Shown: positions 7,419 through 15,588, numbered from the stretch's first letter. The stretch: DNA of 35,276 nt from Corynebacterium stercoris (GCF_024160105.1 NZ_JAMFTQ010000021.1:1-35276), one strand, 5' to 3'. A program made the numbers and translations. The notes: a model not told the origin generated them from the letters alone.

Positions 7419-8612
7419 TTAGATTCGCTCGATGATGGTGGCGTTGGCCATGCCAGCGCCCTCGCACATGGTCTGCAGGCCGTAGCGGCCGCCGGAACGC
7501 TCCAGCTCGTTGACCAGGGTGGCAAACAGGCGGGTGCCGGAGGAGCCCAGCGCGTGGCCGAGCGCGATCGCGCCGCCGACCACGTTGGTCTTCTCCAGGT
7601 CCGCGCCGAGCTCCTTCGCCCAGGCCAGCGGCACCGGCGCGAACGCCTCGTTGACCTCGAAGCGGTCGATGTCGTCGATGGTCAGGCCGGCGCGCTCGAG
7701 CGCCTGCTGGGTTGCCGGGATCGGGCCGGTGAGCATGAGCATCGGGTCGGAGCCGACCACGGAGAAGGAGACGAAGCGGGCGCGCGGCTTCAGGCCGAGC
7801 GCTTCTGCCACGGATTCCTCCATGATCAGGGCTGCGGAAGCGCCGTCGGTAAGCGGCGAAGAGTTGCCCGGGGTGATCTTCCAGTCGATGTCCGGGAAGC
7901 GCTCGCGCATCTCGTCGGTGGCGAAGGACGCCTTCAGCCCGCCGAGGCCCTCGACGGTGGTGGTCGGGCGGATGGTCTCGTCCACGGTGTGGGTGCGGGT
8001 GTTGCCCTCGGCGTCGGTGACCTCGATCGGGATGATCTCGTTGTCGAAGTAGCCCTTCTCCACAGCCTCAGCGGCGAGGCGGTGGGAGCGTGCGGAGTAC
8101 TCGTCGAGCTCCTCGCGGGTCAGGCCCCACTTCTCGGAGATGAGCTCAGCGGAAACGCCCTGGTTGATCAGGCCCTCCGGGTAGCGGGCGGCGAGGCGCT
8201 CGCCGTGCACGTTCTCGCCCATGCTGGACTTGCCCAGCGGGATGCGGCTCATGGACTCCACACCCGCGGCGATGACGATGTCGTACGCGCCGGCCATGAT
8301 GCCCTGCGCGGCGAAGTGGACGGCCTGCTGGGAGGAACCGCACTGGCGGTCCAGGGTGGTGGACGGCACCGACTCCGGGAAGCCGGCGGCAAGCAGGCCG
8401 TGGCGGCCGATGTTTAGGGCCTGCTCGCCGACCTGGCTCACGCAGCCGGTGATCACATCGTCAACCTTGGCCGGGTCGAGGTTGTTGCGCTCGACGATGG
8501 CCTCGAGCACGGTGGCCAGCAGGTCGACAGGGTGCATGCCGGACAGCGCGCCTCCCATCTTGCCCTTGCCTACAGCGGTGCGGACAACTTCAACTACGAC
8601 GGCGTTCCTCAT
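7419..8612 (-). CDS. fadA: Acetyl-CoA acyltransferase (degradative thiolase)
   Basis: 397 residues, standard for type I/II thiolases. The nucleophilic cysteine is in LDRQCGSSQQAV (Cys91), the activating histidine in ALGHALGSSGTR (His353) and the second cysteine in MCEGAGMANA (Cys383). The NEAFAPV motif is present. It should cleave 3-ketoacyl-CoA with CoA to give acetyl-CoA (or propionyl-CoA from a 2-methyl substrate) and a shortened acyl-CoA. ATG 8612 has AAGGAAGGAT about 6 nt upstream. It is the first gene of the five-gene unit and lies just downstream of the operator-bearing promoter at 8659-8697. Catabolic rather than biosynthetic use is inferred from the neighbours. Confidence 0.9.
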   Translation of the reverse strand: MRNAVVVEVVRTAVGKGKMGGALSGMHPVDLLATVLEAIVERNNLDPAKVDDVITGCVSQVGEQALNIGRHGLLAAGFPESVPSTTLDRQCGSSQQAVHFAAQGIMAGAYDIVIAAGVESMSRIPLGKSSMGENVHGERLAARYPEGLINQGVSAELISEKWGLTREELDEYSARSHRLAAEAVEKGYFDNEIIPIEVTDAEGNTRTHTVDETIRPTTTVEGLGGLKASFATDEMRERFPDIDWKITPGNSSPLTDGASAALIMEESVAEALGLKPRARFVSFSVVGSDPMLMLTGPIPATQQALERAGLTIDDIDRFEVNEAFAPVPLAWAKELGADLEKTNVVGGAIALGHALGSSGTRLFATLVNELERSGGRYGLQTMCEGAGMANATIIERI

Positions 8613-8658
8613 GAGCAGATCCTTCCTTAGACGGACAGGGTATGGACGTATGGCCCAA

Positions 8659-8697
8659 ATGCTAAGTTAACGATCGCTAAGTTGCAATGGGTTTCGG
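8659..8697 (-). promoter_or_regulatory. Promoter with spacer operator for the thiolase-to-oxygenase unit
   Basis: On the minus strand: -35 TTGCAA (8682-8687), 17-bp spacer, -10 TAGCAT (8659-8664). The spacer holds the near-perfect palindrome TTAACGATCGCTAA (8667-8680), whose reverse complement is TTAGCGATCGTTAA. Positions 8667-8697 equal 3198-3228 except for one central base. The shared stretch runs past the -35 box, so an upstream element is conserved too. No TetR-type gene lies in the window to act on it. Confidence 0.72.
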
Positions 8698-8701
8698 AGA
8701 T

Positions 8702-10333
8702 CTAGATCACAAACGGTTCTTTTCTGTGAGACTGCGCTGTCGCTTCGCGCACGAACTCGACGATCCGGCTCGCCGGCGCCGTCGCGTCCCCGTACGGCGT
8801 TCCCGCGGCCAGCTTCGCCGCGATCGCATGCACCGACACCGCGCCCGCCAGTGCGAATTCCACCGGCCAATCGCGTGCGTGCCCCAGCGCCAGGTATGCC
8901 CCCGCAATCCCCGCGAGCACGTCGCCGGAGCCCGGCGTCGCCGCCCACGAGTGCCCCGCGTCCACGCCCAGCACCCAGAAAAACTCCTCCTCCGGCGCGA
9001 TCAGCGTCACCCGCCCCTTGCGCACCACGCTGCACTTCATCGCAGTCGCCAGTGCGCGCACCTCCTCGTAGCGGTTCGACGCTTCTACGCCCACGGCTTT
9101 GCGCAGCCGCTCGAACTCGCCGTCGTGCGGCGTGAGCACCGTCGCTTCCCGACGCTCTTTTACCAGCTCCCGCAGCTCAGCGTGCTCGGCGATGAGGGTG
9201 AGCCCGTCAGCGTCGATAAGCACCGGCACCTCCTGCGCGAGCACCCACCGCAACTCCTGCGCGGCGGCCGCATCCGTGCCCGCGCCGGGCCCGAACACCC
9301 ACGCCTGCACGCGGCCGGCATCCTCGAGCTTCTGCGTAACGACGCATTCCGGCAGCGCCCTGACCACCTCCAACGCCTGCGGCCCGGCGTAGCGCACCAT
9401 CGAGGGCGTGGCGTTGATTGCGGCCGCGGTGCAGAGGATCGCCGCGCCAGGGTAGGTGTCGCTGCCGGCCCGGATGCCGACCACACCGCCGGAATATTTG
9501 TCGTCCTCCGGCCCCGGCGCGGTGTTGGTGACAGGGGCGGGGCGCAGCGTGGTCATGTCCTCCGGCCACCCGCCGGCGAGCGGGGAGGGCACTACTGCGC
9601 GGTTGGCGGAGAGCAGCGGCGGGCCGTCTGCGGCCCATTCGGGCAAGGTGTCCACCAGCGGTTCGTTGATGGACATGTGGGGGAGTTCGAGGCTGGCCAG
9701 CAGCTGCACGCCGCACGCCGGGTTCAGCACGTGCGCGCGGCGCCACCCTCCGAACGTGACGGTCACGTCTGCCGTGACGTGCAGGCCACCGCCCAGGCCG
9801 GTGTCCGCCTCGATGCCGGAGGGCAGGTCCACCGCCAGCACCGGCACGCCGTACTCGCGGCCCTGGTTCAGCAGCTCGACCGCGCCGGCGAGCTCGGGGC
9901 GCAGGCCGGCTGAGCCGCCGATGCCCGTGATGCCGTCGATCGCCAGTGCGTAAGTCTCTATGTAGCGCCAGCGCTCCTCGGGAAGTGCCTCGAGCACGGT
10001 GCCGCCGGCGTTGGTGAAGGCGTTGAGCGCTCGCTCGTGCGCATCGCCCGCGGTGAGGCAGGCATCGACCTTGCGGCCCGCGAGCGCCAGCTCGGCCCCC
10101 GCGTAGAGCGCGTCGCCGCCGTTGCCGCCGGGCCCCGCGAGGATCAGGGTGCGGGTGGGGGAGTCGCTGGGGAAATGATCGTCGGCAAGCGTGGCCCAGC
10201 CCAGCATGAGCTCGGCGACGCGGAAGACGCTGTGCGCGGCGTTGCGCATGAGCTGGTCAGGCTCCGTTTCCGCAGCGAGCAGCACGGCTTCGGCGGCGCG
10301 GATTTGGGCAACAGTGAAGGTCGTCGCGTACAT
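8702..10333 (-). CDS. nnr: Bifunctional NAD(P)H-hydrate epimerase / ADP-dependent dehydratase
   Basis: 543 residues. Repairs damaged nicotinamide cofactors: the N-terminal YjeF_N half epimerises R-NAD(P)HX and the C-terminal ribokinase-like half dehydrates the S form. The N-half shows AGPGGNGGDALYAGAELA, a variant of the usual G-x-G-N-N-G-G-D-G nucleotide loop. The C-half shows FGPGAGTDAA, LTPHDGEFERL and the catalytic GSGDVLAGIAGAYLALG. The frame stays open upstream to 11575, across the oppositely oriented DUF1846 gene. ATG 10333 is the family start (MYATTFTVAQIRAAE) and has a TAGGCT box (10341-10346) exactly 7 nt before it, which indicates a leaderless mRNA. The stop lies just upstream of the thiolase promoter. 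Confidence 0.92.
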   Translation of the reverse strand: MYATTFTVAQIRAAEAVLLAAETEPDQLMRNAAHSVFRVAELMLGWATLADDHFPSDSPTRTLILAGPGGNGGDALYAGAELALAGRKVDACLTAGDAHERALNAFTNAGGTVLEALPEERWRYIETYALAIDGITGIGGSAGLRPELAGAVELLNQGREYGVPVLAVDLPSGIEADTGLGGGLHVTADVTVTFGGWRRAHVLNPACGVQLLASLELPHMSINEPLVDTLPEWAADGPPLLSANRAVVPSPLAGGWPEDMTTLRPAPVTNTAPGPEDDKYSGGVVGIRAGSDTYPGAAILCTAAAINATPSMVRYAGPQALEVVRALPECVVTQKLEDAGRVQAWVFGPGAGTDAAAAQELRWVLAQEVPVLIDADGLTLIAEHAELRELVKERREATVLTPHDGEFERLRKAVGVEASNRYEEVRALATAMKCSVVRKGRVTLIAPEEEFFWVLGVDAGHSWAATPGSGDVLAGIAGAYLALGHARDWPVEFALAGAVSVHAIAAKLAAGTPYGDATAPASRIVEFVREATAQSHRKEPFVI

Positions 10334-10340
10334 GCTCTTT

Positions 10341-10362
10341 AGCCTAGGCGCGGGGTTAGACT
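10341..10362. promoter_or_regulatory. Back-to-back leaderless promoters of nnr and the DUF1846 gene
   Basis: Only 36 bp separate the two start codons. On the minus strand TAGGCT (10341-10346) lies 7 nt before ATG 10333. On the plus strand TAGACT (10357-10362) lies 7 nt before ATG 10370. Each spacing puts the transcription start on or next to the A of its ATG. The two -35 regions must therefore fall inside the opposing gene or box, so the promoters probably compete. Confidence 0.6.
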
Positions 10363-10369
10363 GTGGGCC

Positions 10370-11863
10370 ATGCCGTACACCATCGGGTTTGACCGCGAAA
10401 AGTACATAGCAATGCAGTCCGAGCACATCACGGCTCGGCGCGAAGCCATCGGCGGCAAGCTGTACCTGGAGATGGGCGGCAAGCTTTTCGACGACCACCA
10501 CGCATCGCGCGTCCTGCCCGGCTTCACCCCGGACAACAAGATCGCCATGTTGGACCGGATTAAAGATGAGATCGAGATCATCATCTGCTTCAACGCCGGC
10601 GATGTGGTGCGGCAGAAGATGCGCGCTGACCTCGGCATCACCTACGAAGAAGACGTGCTCCGGCTTATCGACGTTTTCCGCGAGCGCGGTTTCCTCGTCG
10701 AAAACGTGGTGTGCACCCAGCTCGAAGGCGCGAACGCCAACGTGGAGGCGTTTCTGGAGCGGCTCACGCGGCTGGGCCTGAAGGTGGCGCGGCACTACAT
10801 GATTCCGGGCTACCCGAACGACACGTCCACCGTGGTGAGCGAAGAGGGCTTCGGCCGCAACGAGTACGTGGAGACCACCCGCGATCTGATCGTGATGACG
10901 GCACCCGGCCCCGGCTCCGGCAAGCTGGCCACCTGCCTGAGCCAGGTCTACAACGACAACAAGCGCGGCATCCCGGCCGGCTACGCCAAGTTTGAGACCT
11001 TCCCGATCTGGAACCTGCCGCTGTCCCACCCCGTGAACCTGGCCTACGAGGCCGCGACCGTGGACCTCGACGACGTCAACGTCATCGACCAGTACCACCT
11101 CGACGCCTACGGCGAGCAGGTGACCAGCTACAACCGCGACATCGAAGTCTTCCCGCTCCTGCGCACCCTGCTCAAGGAGGCGACCGGCAAGGAGCCGTAC
11201 AAGTCCCCCACCGACATGGGCGTGAACATGGCGGGCTACTGCATTTCCGACGACGCCGCCTGCCGCCACGCCTCCGAGCAGGAGATCATCCGCCGCTACT
11301 ACAAGGCGCTTGTCGACGAACGACGTTCGGACCGCGACTCCACCGAATCCGACCGCGTCCTCAACGTGATGCGCAAGGCGAACGTGACCGCCGCAGACCG
11401 CGCCGTGGTCGCACCCGCGATGGAGATCGCCGACGCCACCGGCAAGCCGGGCGCCGCGCTCGAGCTGCCGAGCGGGCAAATTGTCACCGGCAAGACCTCC
11501 GACCTCCTCGGCCCGTCCGCCGCCGTGCTGCTCAACGCGCTGAAGTCGCTCGCCGGCATCAAGGATGAGGTGCACCTGCTCTCACCTGCGTCGATTGAGC
11601 CGATCCAGTCGCTGAAGACGCGCCACCTCGGCTCCATCAACCCGCGCCTGCACACCGACGAAGTGCTCATCGCACTCTCCGTCTCCGCCTCAGTGAACCC
11701 GCAGGCCCAGGTCGCGCTCGACCACCTCAAATACCTCCGCGGCTGCGACGCCCACGTGACCACCATCCTCGGCTCCGTCGACGAAGGCATCTTCCGCTCC
11801 CTCGGCGTGCTGGTCACCTCCGAGCCCGAGTACTGGAAGAAGGCGTTGTACCACAAGCGGTAG
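10370..11863 (+). CDS. DUF1846 (UPF0371) family protein
   Basis: 497 residues, matching the full-length DUF1846 family from its start ([20 protein letters not shown]). Recognisable conserved stretches are [64 protein letters not shown] (a phosphate-loop-like segment), [17 protein letters not shown] and [11 protein letters not shown]. The biochemical role of the family is not established, so I give none. There is no signal peptide or membrane segment, so it is cytoplasmic. The start codon is set by the leaderless promoter box TAGACT. Downstream, the gene runs into the structured repeat element at 11906-12062, which could act as its transcript end although it has no T tract. Confidence 0.88.
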   Translation: MPYTIGFDREKYIAMQSEHITARREAIGGKLYLEMGGKLFDDHHASRVLPGFTPDNKIAMLDRIKDEIEIIICFNAGDVVRQKMRADLGITYEEDVLRLIDVFRERGFLVENVVCTQLEGANANVEAFLERLTRLGLKVARHYMIPGYPNDTSTVVSEEGFGRNEYVETTRDLIVMTAPGPGSGKLATCLSQVYNDNKRGIPAGYAKFETFPIWNLPLSHPVNLAYEAATVDLDDVNVIDQYHLDAYGEQVTSYNRDIEVFPLLRTLLKEATGKEPYKSPTDMGVNMAGYCISDDAACRHASEQEIIRRYYKALVDERRSDRDSTESDRVLNVMRKANVTAADRAVVAPAMEIADATGKPGAALELPSGQIVTGKTSDLLGPSAAVLLNALKSLAGIKDEVHLLSPASIEPIQSLKTRHLGSINPRLHTDEVLIALSVSASVNPQAQVALDHLKYLRGCDAHVTTILGSVDEGIFRSLGVLVTSEPEYWKKALYHKR

Positions 11864-11905
11864 GCGGGCCGGCTGTGTCGGCGTGTGCGCCGCGGTGCTT
11901 ACTCG

Positions 11906-12062
11906 CGCTGACAGCTCCAGTTAGGGTGTGCTAACTGGAGCTGTCAGCGACTGGAGCTCTCAACGGCAACCTTCTGACCTGCACGTTTCAATTGGACACC
12001 TGTCAGCGACATCGTTGAGAGCTCACTCTGCAGCCGGCAATTGGAGCTGTCAAGAAGGTTCG
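11906..12062 (+). repeat. Structured repeat element, copy A
   Basis: It begins with a perfect 19-bp stem and 6-nt loop: CGCTGACAGCTCCAGTTAG (11906-11924) pairs with 11931-11949. A second perfect inverted repeat is GAGCTCTCAACG (11954-11965) with 12013-12024. The 11-mer TGGAGCTGTCA or its complement occurs three times (11909, 11936, 12042), with one-base variant TGGAGCTCTCA at 11952. The core TCTGACCTGC begins at 11973, 23 nt after the hairpin. Copy B (30945-31083, opposite orientation) has the same hairpin, the same 23-nt spacing and a core matching at 22 of 27 bases. No coding capacity. MITE, structured RNA or protein-binding array are all possible. Confidence 0.7.
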
Positions 12063-12073
12063 TTTAATGCACC

Positions 12074-12111
12074 TGTTGCGCTCGGTGCGGTTGCGTCATA
12101 TGGTGTCCGAT
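12074..12111 (+). promoter_or_regulatory. Leaderless promoter of the HTH gene
   Basis: TTGCGC (12076-12081), a 17-bp spacer and TATGGT (12099-12104), followed by 7 nt and ATG 12112. The spacing puts the transcript start at the start codon and helps choose 12112 over the upstream in-frame ATG at 12067, which lacks a ribosome-binding site. Confidence 0.55.
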
Positions 12112-12462
12112 ATGGACAACAACACGCAGCTTTCTCCCGTGGAGCAGGCCCTCGCCGAGCTCAACGGCAACCTCGCCAGCGCTCGCTCCCAAGCTAGCAG
12201 CGAGGTTTCGGTGCCCAAGGACACCGCGATCTGGATCCGCAACATCTTGGAGGACATCGCGGAGGGCCGCCTCGTGCGCTCCCCGGAGCCGGAGGACGAG
12301 ATGACGACGCAGCAGGTGGCGAAACTCTTGGGCGTTTCTCGGCCGTTCGTCGTGAAGCTAATCGACGAAGGCCGGCTCCAAGGCCACAAAGTGGGCACCC
12401 ACCGCCGCGTGTACACGCGCGACGCTATCGAGTTCAAGCAGCGCATGGACCAGCAGCGCTAA
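12112..12462 (+). CDS. Excisionase/MerR-like helix-turn-helix protein (antitoxin-type)
   Basis: 116 residues. The C-terminal part (about 64-105) is a winged helix of the excisionase type: MTTQQVAKLLGVSRPFVVKLIDEG, then the wing KVGTHRRVYTRDAIEF. The N-terminal 60 residues are mostly helical and could mediate dimerisation. Proteins of this design in actinobacteria are often antitoxins encoded just before a PIN-domain toxin. Here the next gene is instead a PIG-L deacetylase that starts inside this gene's stop (TAATG). No PIN-domain gene follows. The promoter is preceded directly by repeat element A, so this protein could bind the repeated 11-mers; that is speculation. DNA binding is well supported, the partner and target are not. 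Confidence 0.75.
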   Translation: MDNNTQLSPVEQALAELNGNLASARSQASSEVSVPKDTAIWIRNILEDIAEGRLVRSPEPEDEMTTQQVAKLLGVSRPFVVKLIDEGRLQGHKVGTHRRVYTRDAIEFKQRMDQQR

Positions 12463-13181
12463 TGGCAATCGAGCGGCTCAACCTCACGGCGGAGGATTCG
12501 GTGCTGGCCGTCGTGGCGCACCCGGATGACATGGAATACGGCGCCTCGGCGGCAGTGGCCGCCTGGTCGGAGGCGGGGATCGCGGTTGATTACCTGTTGA
12601 TCACCCGCGGTGAGCACGGCATCGCCGGCATGGACGCCGACGAAGCGAAGCGCGTGCGCACGGGCGAGCAGCGCCGCGCCTGCGACATCGTCGGCGCGCG
12701 CGACCTCATCTTCTTGGACCTGCCGGACCAACTGGACGGCACGCTGACCTACTCGCTTACGCTGCGCGAGGCGATTGCGGCTGTCATCCGTGAGCGCAAA
12801 CCCAGCGTGATCCTCACCCAGGCGTGGGATGTTGTCGTGCCGTGGGGGCTGAACCAGGCAGACCACCGCGTTGCCGGCATCGCCGCACTCGATGCCGCGC
12901 GGGACGCGGGCAACGAGTTCGTGTTCCCGGATGCGGGCGAGCGCCACCAGGCGCGCATGCTCCTGGTCACCGGCCACGCCGAGCCGGACGTGGCCGTGGC
13001 GGTGGAGCAGCACCACGTGGACAAGGGCGCTGCATCGCTGGATGCGCACGAGGCCTATTTCAAGGCGCTCCCCGACCACCCGAGCGGCACCGAACTGGTC
13101 GGCGGCATGGCGGAGCAAGGGGCCGAGGTGCTTGACGACGGTGCCCGGCACGCGATTTTGTTCAAGGCGTACCAGCTTTAG
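12462..13181 (+). CDS. PIG-L family deacetylase
   Basis: 239 residues with the zinc-site signature [12 protein letters not shown] (His20, Asp22, Asp23, Glu25). A second metal/catalytic region is NQADHRVAG (Asp134, His135). The family removes acetyl from N-acetylglucosamine-type groups; in actinobacteria MshB and Mca act in mycothiol metabolism. This protein is shorter than MshB (about 300 residues) and its substrate is not readable. ATG 12462 overlaps the TAA of the HTH gene, so translation is probably coupled. The TAG stop doubles as the first bases of the TAGACT box of the trhO promoter. No signal peptide, so it acts in the cytoplasm. Confidence 0.87.
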   Translation: MAIERLNLTAEDSVLAVVAHPDDMEYGASAAVAAWSEAGIAVDYLLITRGEHGIAGMDADEAKRVRTGEQRRACDIVGARDLIFLDLPDQLDGTLTYSLTLREAIAAVIRERKPSVILTQAWDVVVPWGLNQADHRVAGIAALDAARDAGNEFVFPDAGERHQARMLLVTGHAEPDVAVAVEQHHVDKGAASLDAHEAYFKALPDHPSGTELVGGMAEQGAEVLDDGARHAILFKAYQL

Positions 13182-13184
13182 ACT
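13179..13184 (+). promoter_or_regulatory. Leaderless -10 box of trhO, built on the PIG-L stop codon
   Basis: TAGACT starts with the TAG stop of the deacetylase gene and is followed by 7 nt and ATG 13192, the spacing of leaderless corynebacterial transcripts. No clear ribosome-binding site precedes the ATG. Confidence 0.55.
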
Positions 13185-13191
13185 TCGGGGT

Positions 13192-14085
13192 ATGACCGGC
13201 AAGATCCTGCTCTACTACAAGTTCCAGCCCATCGCGGACCCGGAAGCGGTGCGGCTGTGGCAGCGCGACCTCTGCGAGGGCCTCGGGCTGACGGGCCGGA
13301 TCCTCATCTCCGAGCACGGCATCAACGGCACCGTGGGAGGCGACATCCGCGCGTGCAAGACGTACGTGAAGAAGACGAAAGAGTACTTCCGCGGCATCGA
13401 GTTCAAATGGTCCGACGGCAGCGCCGCCGACTTTCCCAAGCTCAGCGTCAAGGTACGCGATGAGATCGTTGCGTTCGGCGCCCCGGGCGAGCTGAAGGTG
13501 GACGAGGACGGCGTGATCGGCGGCGGCACCCACCTGACCCCGGAGCAGGTGAACGAGCTGGTCGCGGAGAATCCGGACGTGGTGTTCTTCGACGGCCGTA
13601 ACGCGCGCGAGGCGGAGATCGGCAAATTCAAGAACGCGGTGGTTCCGGATGTGGAAACTACGCACGACTTCATTCGCGAGCTCGAGAGCGGCAAGTACGA
13701 CTGGATGAAGGACAAGCCCGTCATCGCGTACTGCACCGGTGGCATCCGCTGCGAGGTACTCACCCCGCTGATGAAGAACCGCGGGTTCGAGGAGGTCTAC
13801 CAAATCGACGGCGGCATCGTCCGCTACGGCGAGAAGTTCGGCAACGCCGGCCTGTGGGAGGGCTCCCTCTACGTGTTCGACGACCGCATGCACACCGAGT
13901 TCGGCGCGCCGGATGACCCGAACTACGTGCAGCTGGGCCACTGCGTGCACTGCGACGCGCCGACGAACCAGTTCTACAACTGCGCCAACGAGCCGGAGTG
14001 CCGCCACCAGTACTTGAGCTGCGAGGATTGCCGCGAGACCAACCCGTACTGCGCCGAGTGCGCGGCGAAGGCGGCTACCCGCTGA
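13192..14085 (+). CDS. trhO: tRNA uridine(34) hydroxylase, rhodanese-type
   Basis: 297 residues of the UPF0176/TrhO family, which makes 5-hydroxyuridine at the tRNA wobble position using oxygen. Order: N-terminal acylphosphatase-like domain ([16 protein letters not shown]), rhodanese domain with the active loop [10 protein letters not shown] (catalytic Cys181), then a cysteine-rich tail ([29 protein letters not shown]) that fits metal binding. The open frame extends far upstream in the shadow of the deacetylase gene, but ATG 13192 with the 7-nt leaderless spacing matches the family N-terminus. Convergent with the small membrane protein gene 27 bp downstream. Confidence 0.92.
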   Translation: MTGKILLYYKFQPIADPEAVRLWQRDLCEGLGLTGRILISEHGINGTVGGDIRACKTYVKKTKEYFRGIEFKWSDGSAADFPKLSVKVRDEIVAFGAPGELKVDEDGVIGGGTHLTPEQVNELVAENPDVVFFDGRNAREAEIGKFKNAVVPDVETTHDFIRELESGKYDWMKDKPVIAYCTGGIRCEVLTPLMKNRGFEEVYQIDGGIVRYGEKFGNAGLWEGSLYVFDDRMHTEFGAPDDPNYVQLGHCVHCDAPTNQFYNCANEPECRHQYLSCEDCRETNPYCAECAAKAATR

Positions 14086-14112
14086 CCGCGGCTGGGCAAG
14101 CAGCGGGCCGCC

Positions 14113-14595
14113 CTACCCCGTCGCGTCGAACGCGAGCATGCCAACGGTGATGATCAGCCAGATCATGGTGAAGGGCACCAACGGCAGCCAGAACACGCCC
14201 ATCCAGGGCATCCAGCGTTCGTAGCGGTTGAGTTTGCGCACCATGATCACTGCGCAGCCGATCAGCATCACCACCGGCGGGATCGAGGTGAGAATCGCCC
14301 ACCACGTGCGCCAGGTCTCGGTGCACAACCAGGTCGCGGTGCCGGCGTCGCAAAGCGGGCCGCCCTGGATGCGCGAGACAAGGGCCAAGATCAGCCCGAC
14401 GCCGAGCGTGACGGCGATGGTTGCCAGCGCGTAACCGAGGGCCTGGCGGGTGGAGGCGCGGGCGCGCTCGGCGGCGACCAACGGGTCGGGCTGGTCGGCG
14501 AGCTCGTCGAAGGTGCGCGGTTCGGGGCGGACGCGGCTGAACCTGTCCGCGCCGGACTGCAGATCATTTTCCGGGTGTTCGCGCATCTCAGCCAT
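14113..14595 (-). CDS. Small membrane protein, three predicted transmembrane helices
   Basis: 160 residues. A charged cytoplasmic N-terminus (about 1-50) precedes three hydrophobic helices near 51-74, 98-119 and 130-155. Two cysteines, Cys82 and Cys91, lie in the first loop and could form a disulfide outside the cell. I do not recognise a named family; it looks like the conserved hypothetical membrane proteins of Corynebacterium. The start is supported by TACAGT (14604-14609) 8 nt before the ATG, a leaderless arrangement. It lies downstream of the universal stress protein gene in the same direction, with its own promoter. Confidence 0.7.
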   Translation of the reverse strand: MAEMREHPENDLQSGADRFSRVRPEPRTFDELADQPDPLVAAERARASTRQALGYALATIAVTLGVGLILALVSRIQGGPLCDAGTATWLCTETWRTWWAILTSIPPVVMLIGCAVIMVRKLNRYERWMPWMGVFWLPLVPFTMIWLIITVGMLAFDATG

Positions 14596-14616
14596 AACAC
14601 CCCACTGTAGCCCCGG

Positions 14617-15588
14617 CTAGAGCGTGCCCCGCGGATAGATAATCACGGGCACCGGCGCGAAGCGGATGAACTCGCCCTCGCGGGAGCCGACAAACACCCG
14701 CTTGAACTGGTCAGACGGCTGCGAGCCGATGCACAGCAGGTCGCCCTTCTTCCACTTCACCGAGTCGATGGAGCGCTTCCAGCCCTTGCCGGAAGCGACG
14801 AAGCTGTGCACATCGAAGGTGTCGGCGGCATCCGGGTTGATCGCGGTGGCCACGCCGAATGCCTGGTCGCGCGCGCGGTCGAGCAGGCCCAGGGTGGATT
14901 CGTTCCACTCGGCGGCCTCGTCGGTGAATTCGATCGCCTGCTCACGCGGGGAGAACGCGATGATGCGCAGCGGCACGCCGAGCACGCACGCCATCGTCGC
15001 CGCGTAGGGCAGGCCGGAGAAGCGCCCTTCGGGCTTGGGCATCGCGCTTTCCGACGATTCAACCAGCGCATACGTCACACGCGTAATGCCCTTTCGGGAG
15101 AGGTTCACGCCCTTCGGTGCGAGCCCGAGCGGGACGGGGGAGGAGTGCATGAGCTCATCCGCCATGGACGACGCCCGGAACCGGCTCTTCGCCGTCTTCG
15201 CCCGCGAGCCCAGCACAATCATGTCCGCGGTGAACTCTTCCGCGGAGACGTAGAGGGAGTTGATTGCGTCGGCCCGCTCGGTGAGGTGCGCGGTGTGCTT
15301 CGCCCACTGCTGGCGCGGCACGTGGGCCTTGAGCACCTTCTTCACCTGGTTTTCAAATTCGGAGGTGCGCTCCTTGAACCACTTGCGGTACTTCTTTTCG
15401 CTCAGCGGCTTGGACCATGAATTCTCGACGGCGGAGACGACTTGCACCTTCACCGGCAGGGAGCGCCCGAGCCAGGCCGCGAACTCCACCGCCTCGGTGT
15501 TTGTCTTGTCCCAGCCGACAACAACCCGCAGCGCCCGGCCGTTGTCCGGCAGCTCTGCGAGATCCGTGGTAAAGGAGCGATGACCCAT
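14617..15588 (-). CDS. Universal stress protein, tandem Usp domains
   Basis: 323 residues made of two Usp folds, about 1-150 and 160-323. The first begins ALRVVVGWDKTNTEAVEFAAWL and ends MIVLGSRAKTAKSRFRASSMADELMHSSPVPLGLAP. The second ends GDLLCIGSQPSDQFKRVFVGSREGEFIRFAPVPVIIYP. The G-S-x-x..S-P-V-P-V pattern is the usual nucleotide-binding end, although the G-2x-G-9x-G-S/T motif is not perfect. Cytoplasmic stress role by family. The start has TAAGCT (15597-15602) 8 nt before the ATG, so it is probably leaderless. It sits next to the MarR regulator gene, a pairing I recall from C. glutamicum (malR region), so co-regulation is plausible. Confidence 0.82.
   Translation of the reverse strand: MGHRSFTTDLAELPDNGRALRVVVGWDKTNTEAVEFAAWLGRSLPVKVQVVSAVENSWSKPLSEKKYRKWFKERTSEFENQVKKVLKAHVPRQQWAKHTAHLTERADAINSLYVSAEEFTADMIVLGSRAKTAKSRFRASSMADELMHSSPVPLGLAPKGVNLSRKGITRVTYALVESSESAMPKPEGRFSGLPYAATMACVLGVPLRIIAFSPREQAIEFTDEAAEWNESTLGLLDRARDQAFGVATAINPDAADTFDVHSFVASGKGWKRSIDSVKWKKGDLLCIGSQPSDQFKRVFVGSREGEFIRFAPVPVIIYPRGTL

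Noticed and set aside
10334..11575. Upstream extension of the nnr frame giving a 957-residue protein
   Set aside because: It runs antisense to the well-conserved DUF1846 gene, and the extra residues are low-complexity shadow sequence. The leaderless box and family start fix ATG 10333.
11906..12062. CRISPR array or simple terminator
   Set aside because: The repeated 11-mers are irregularly spaced and in both orientations, without spacers of constant length, and there is no T tract after the hairpin.
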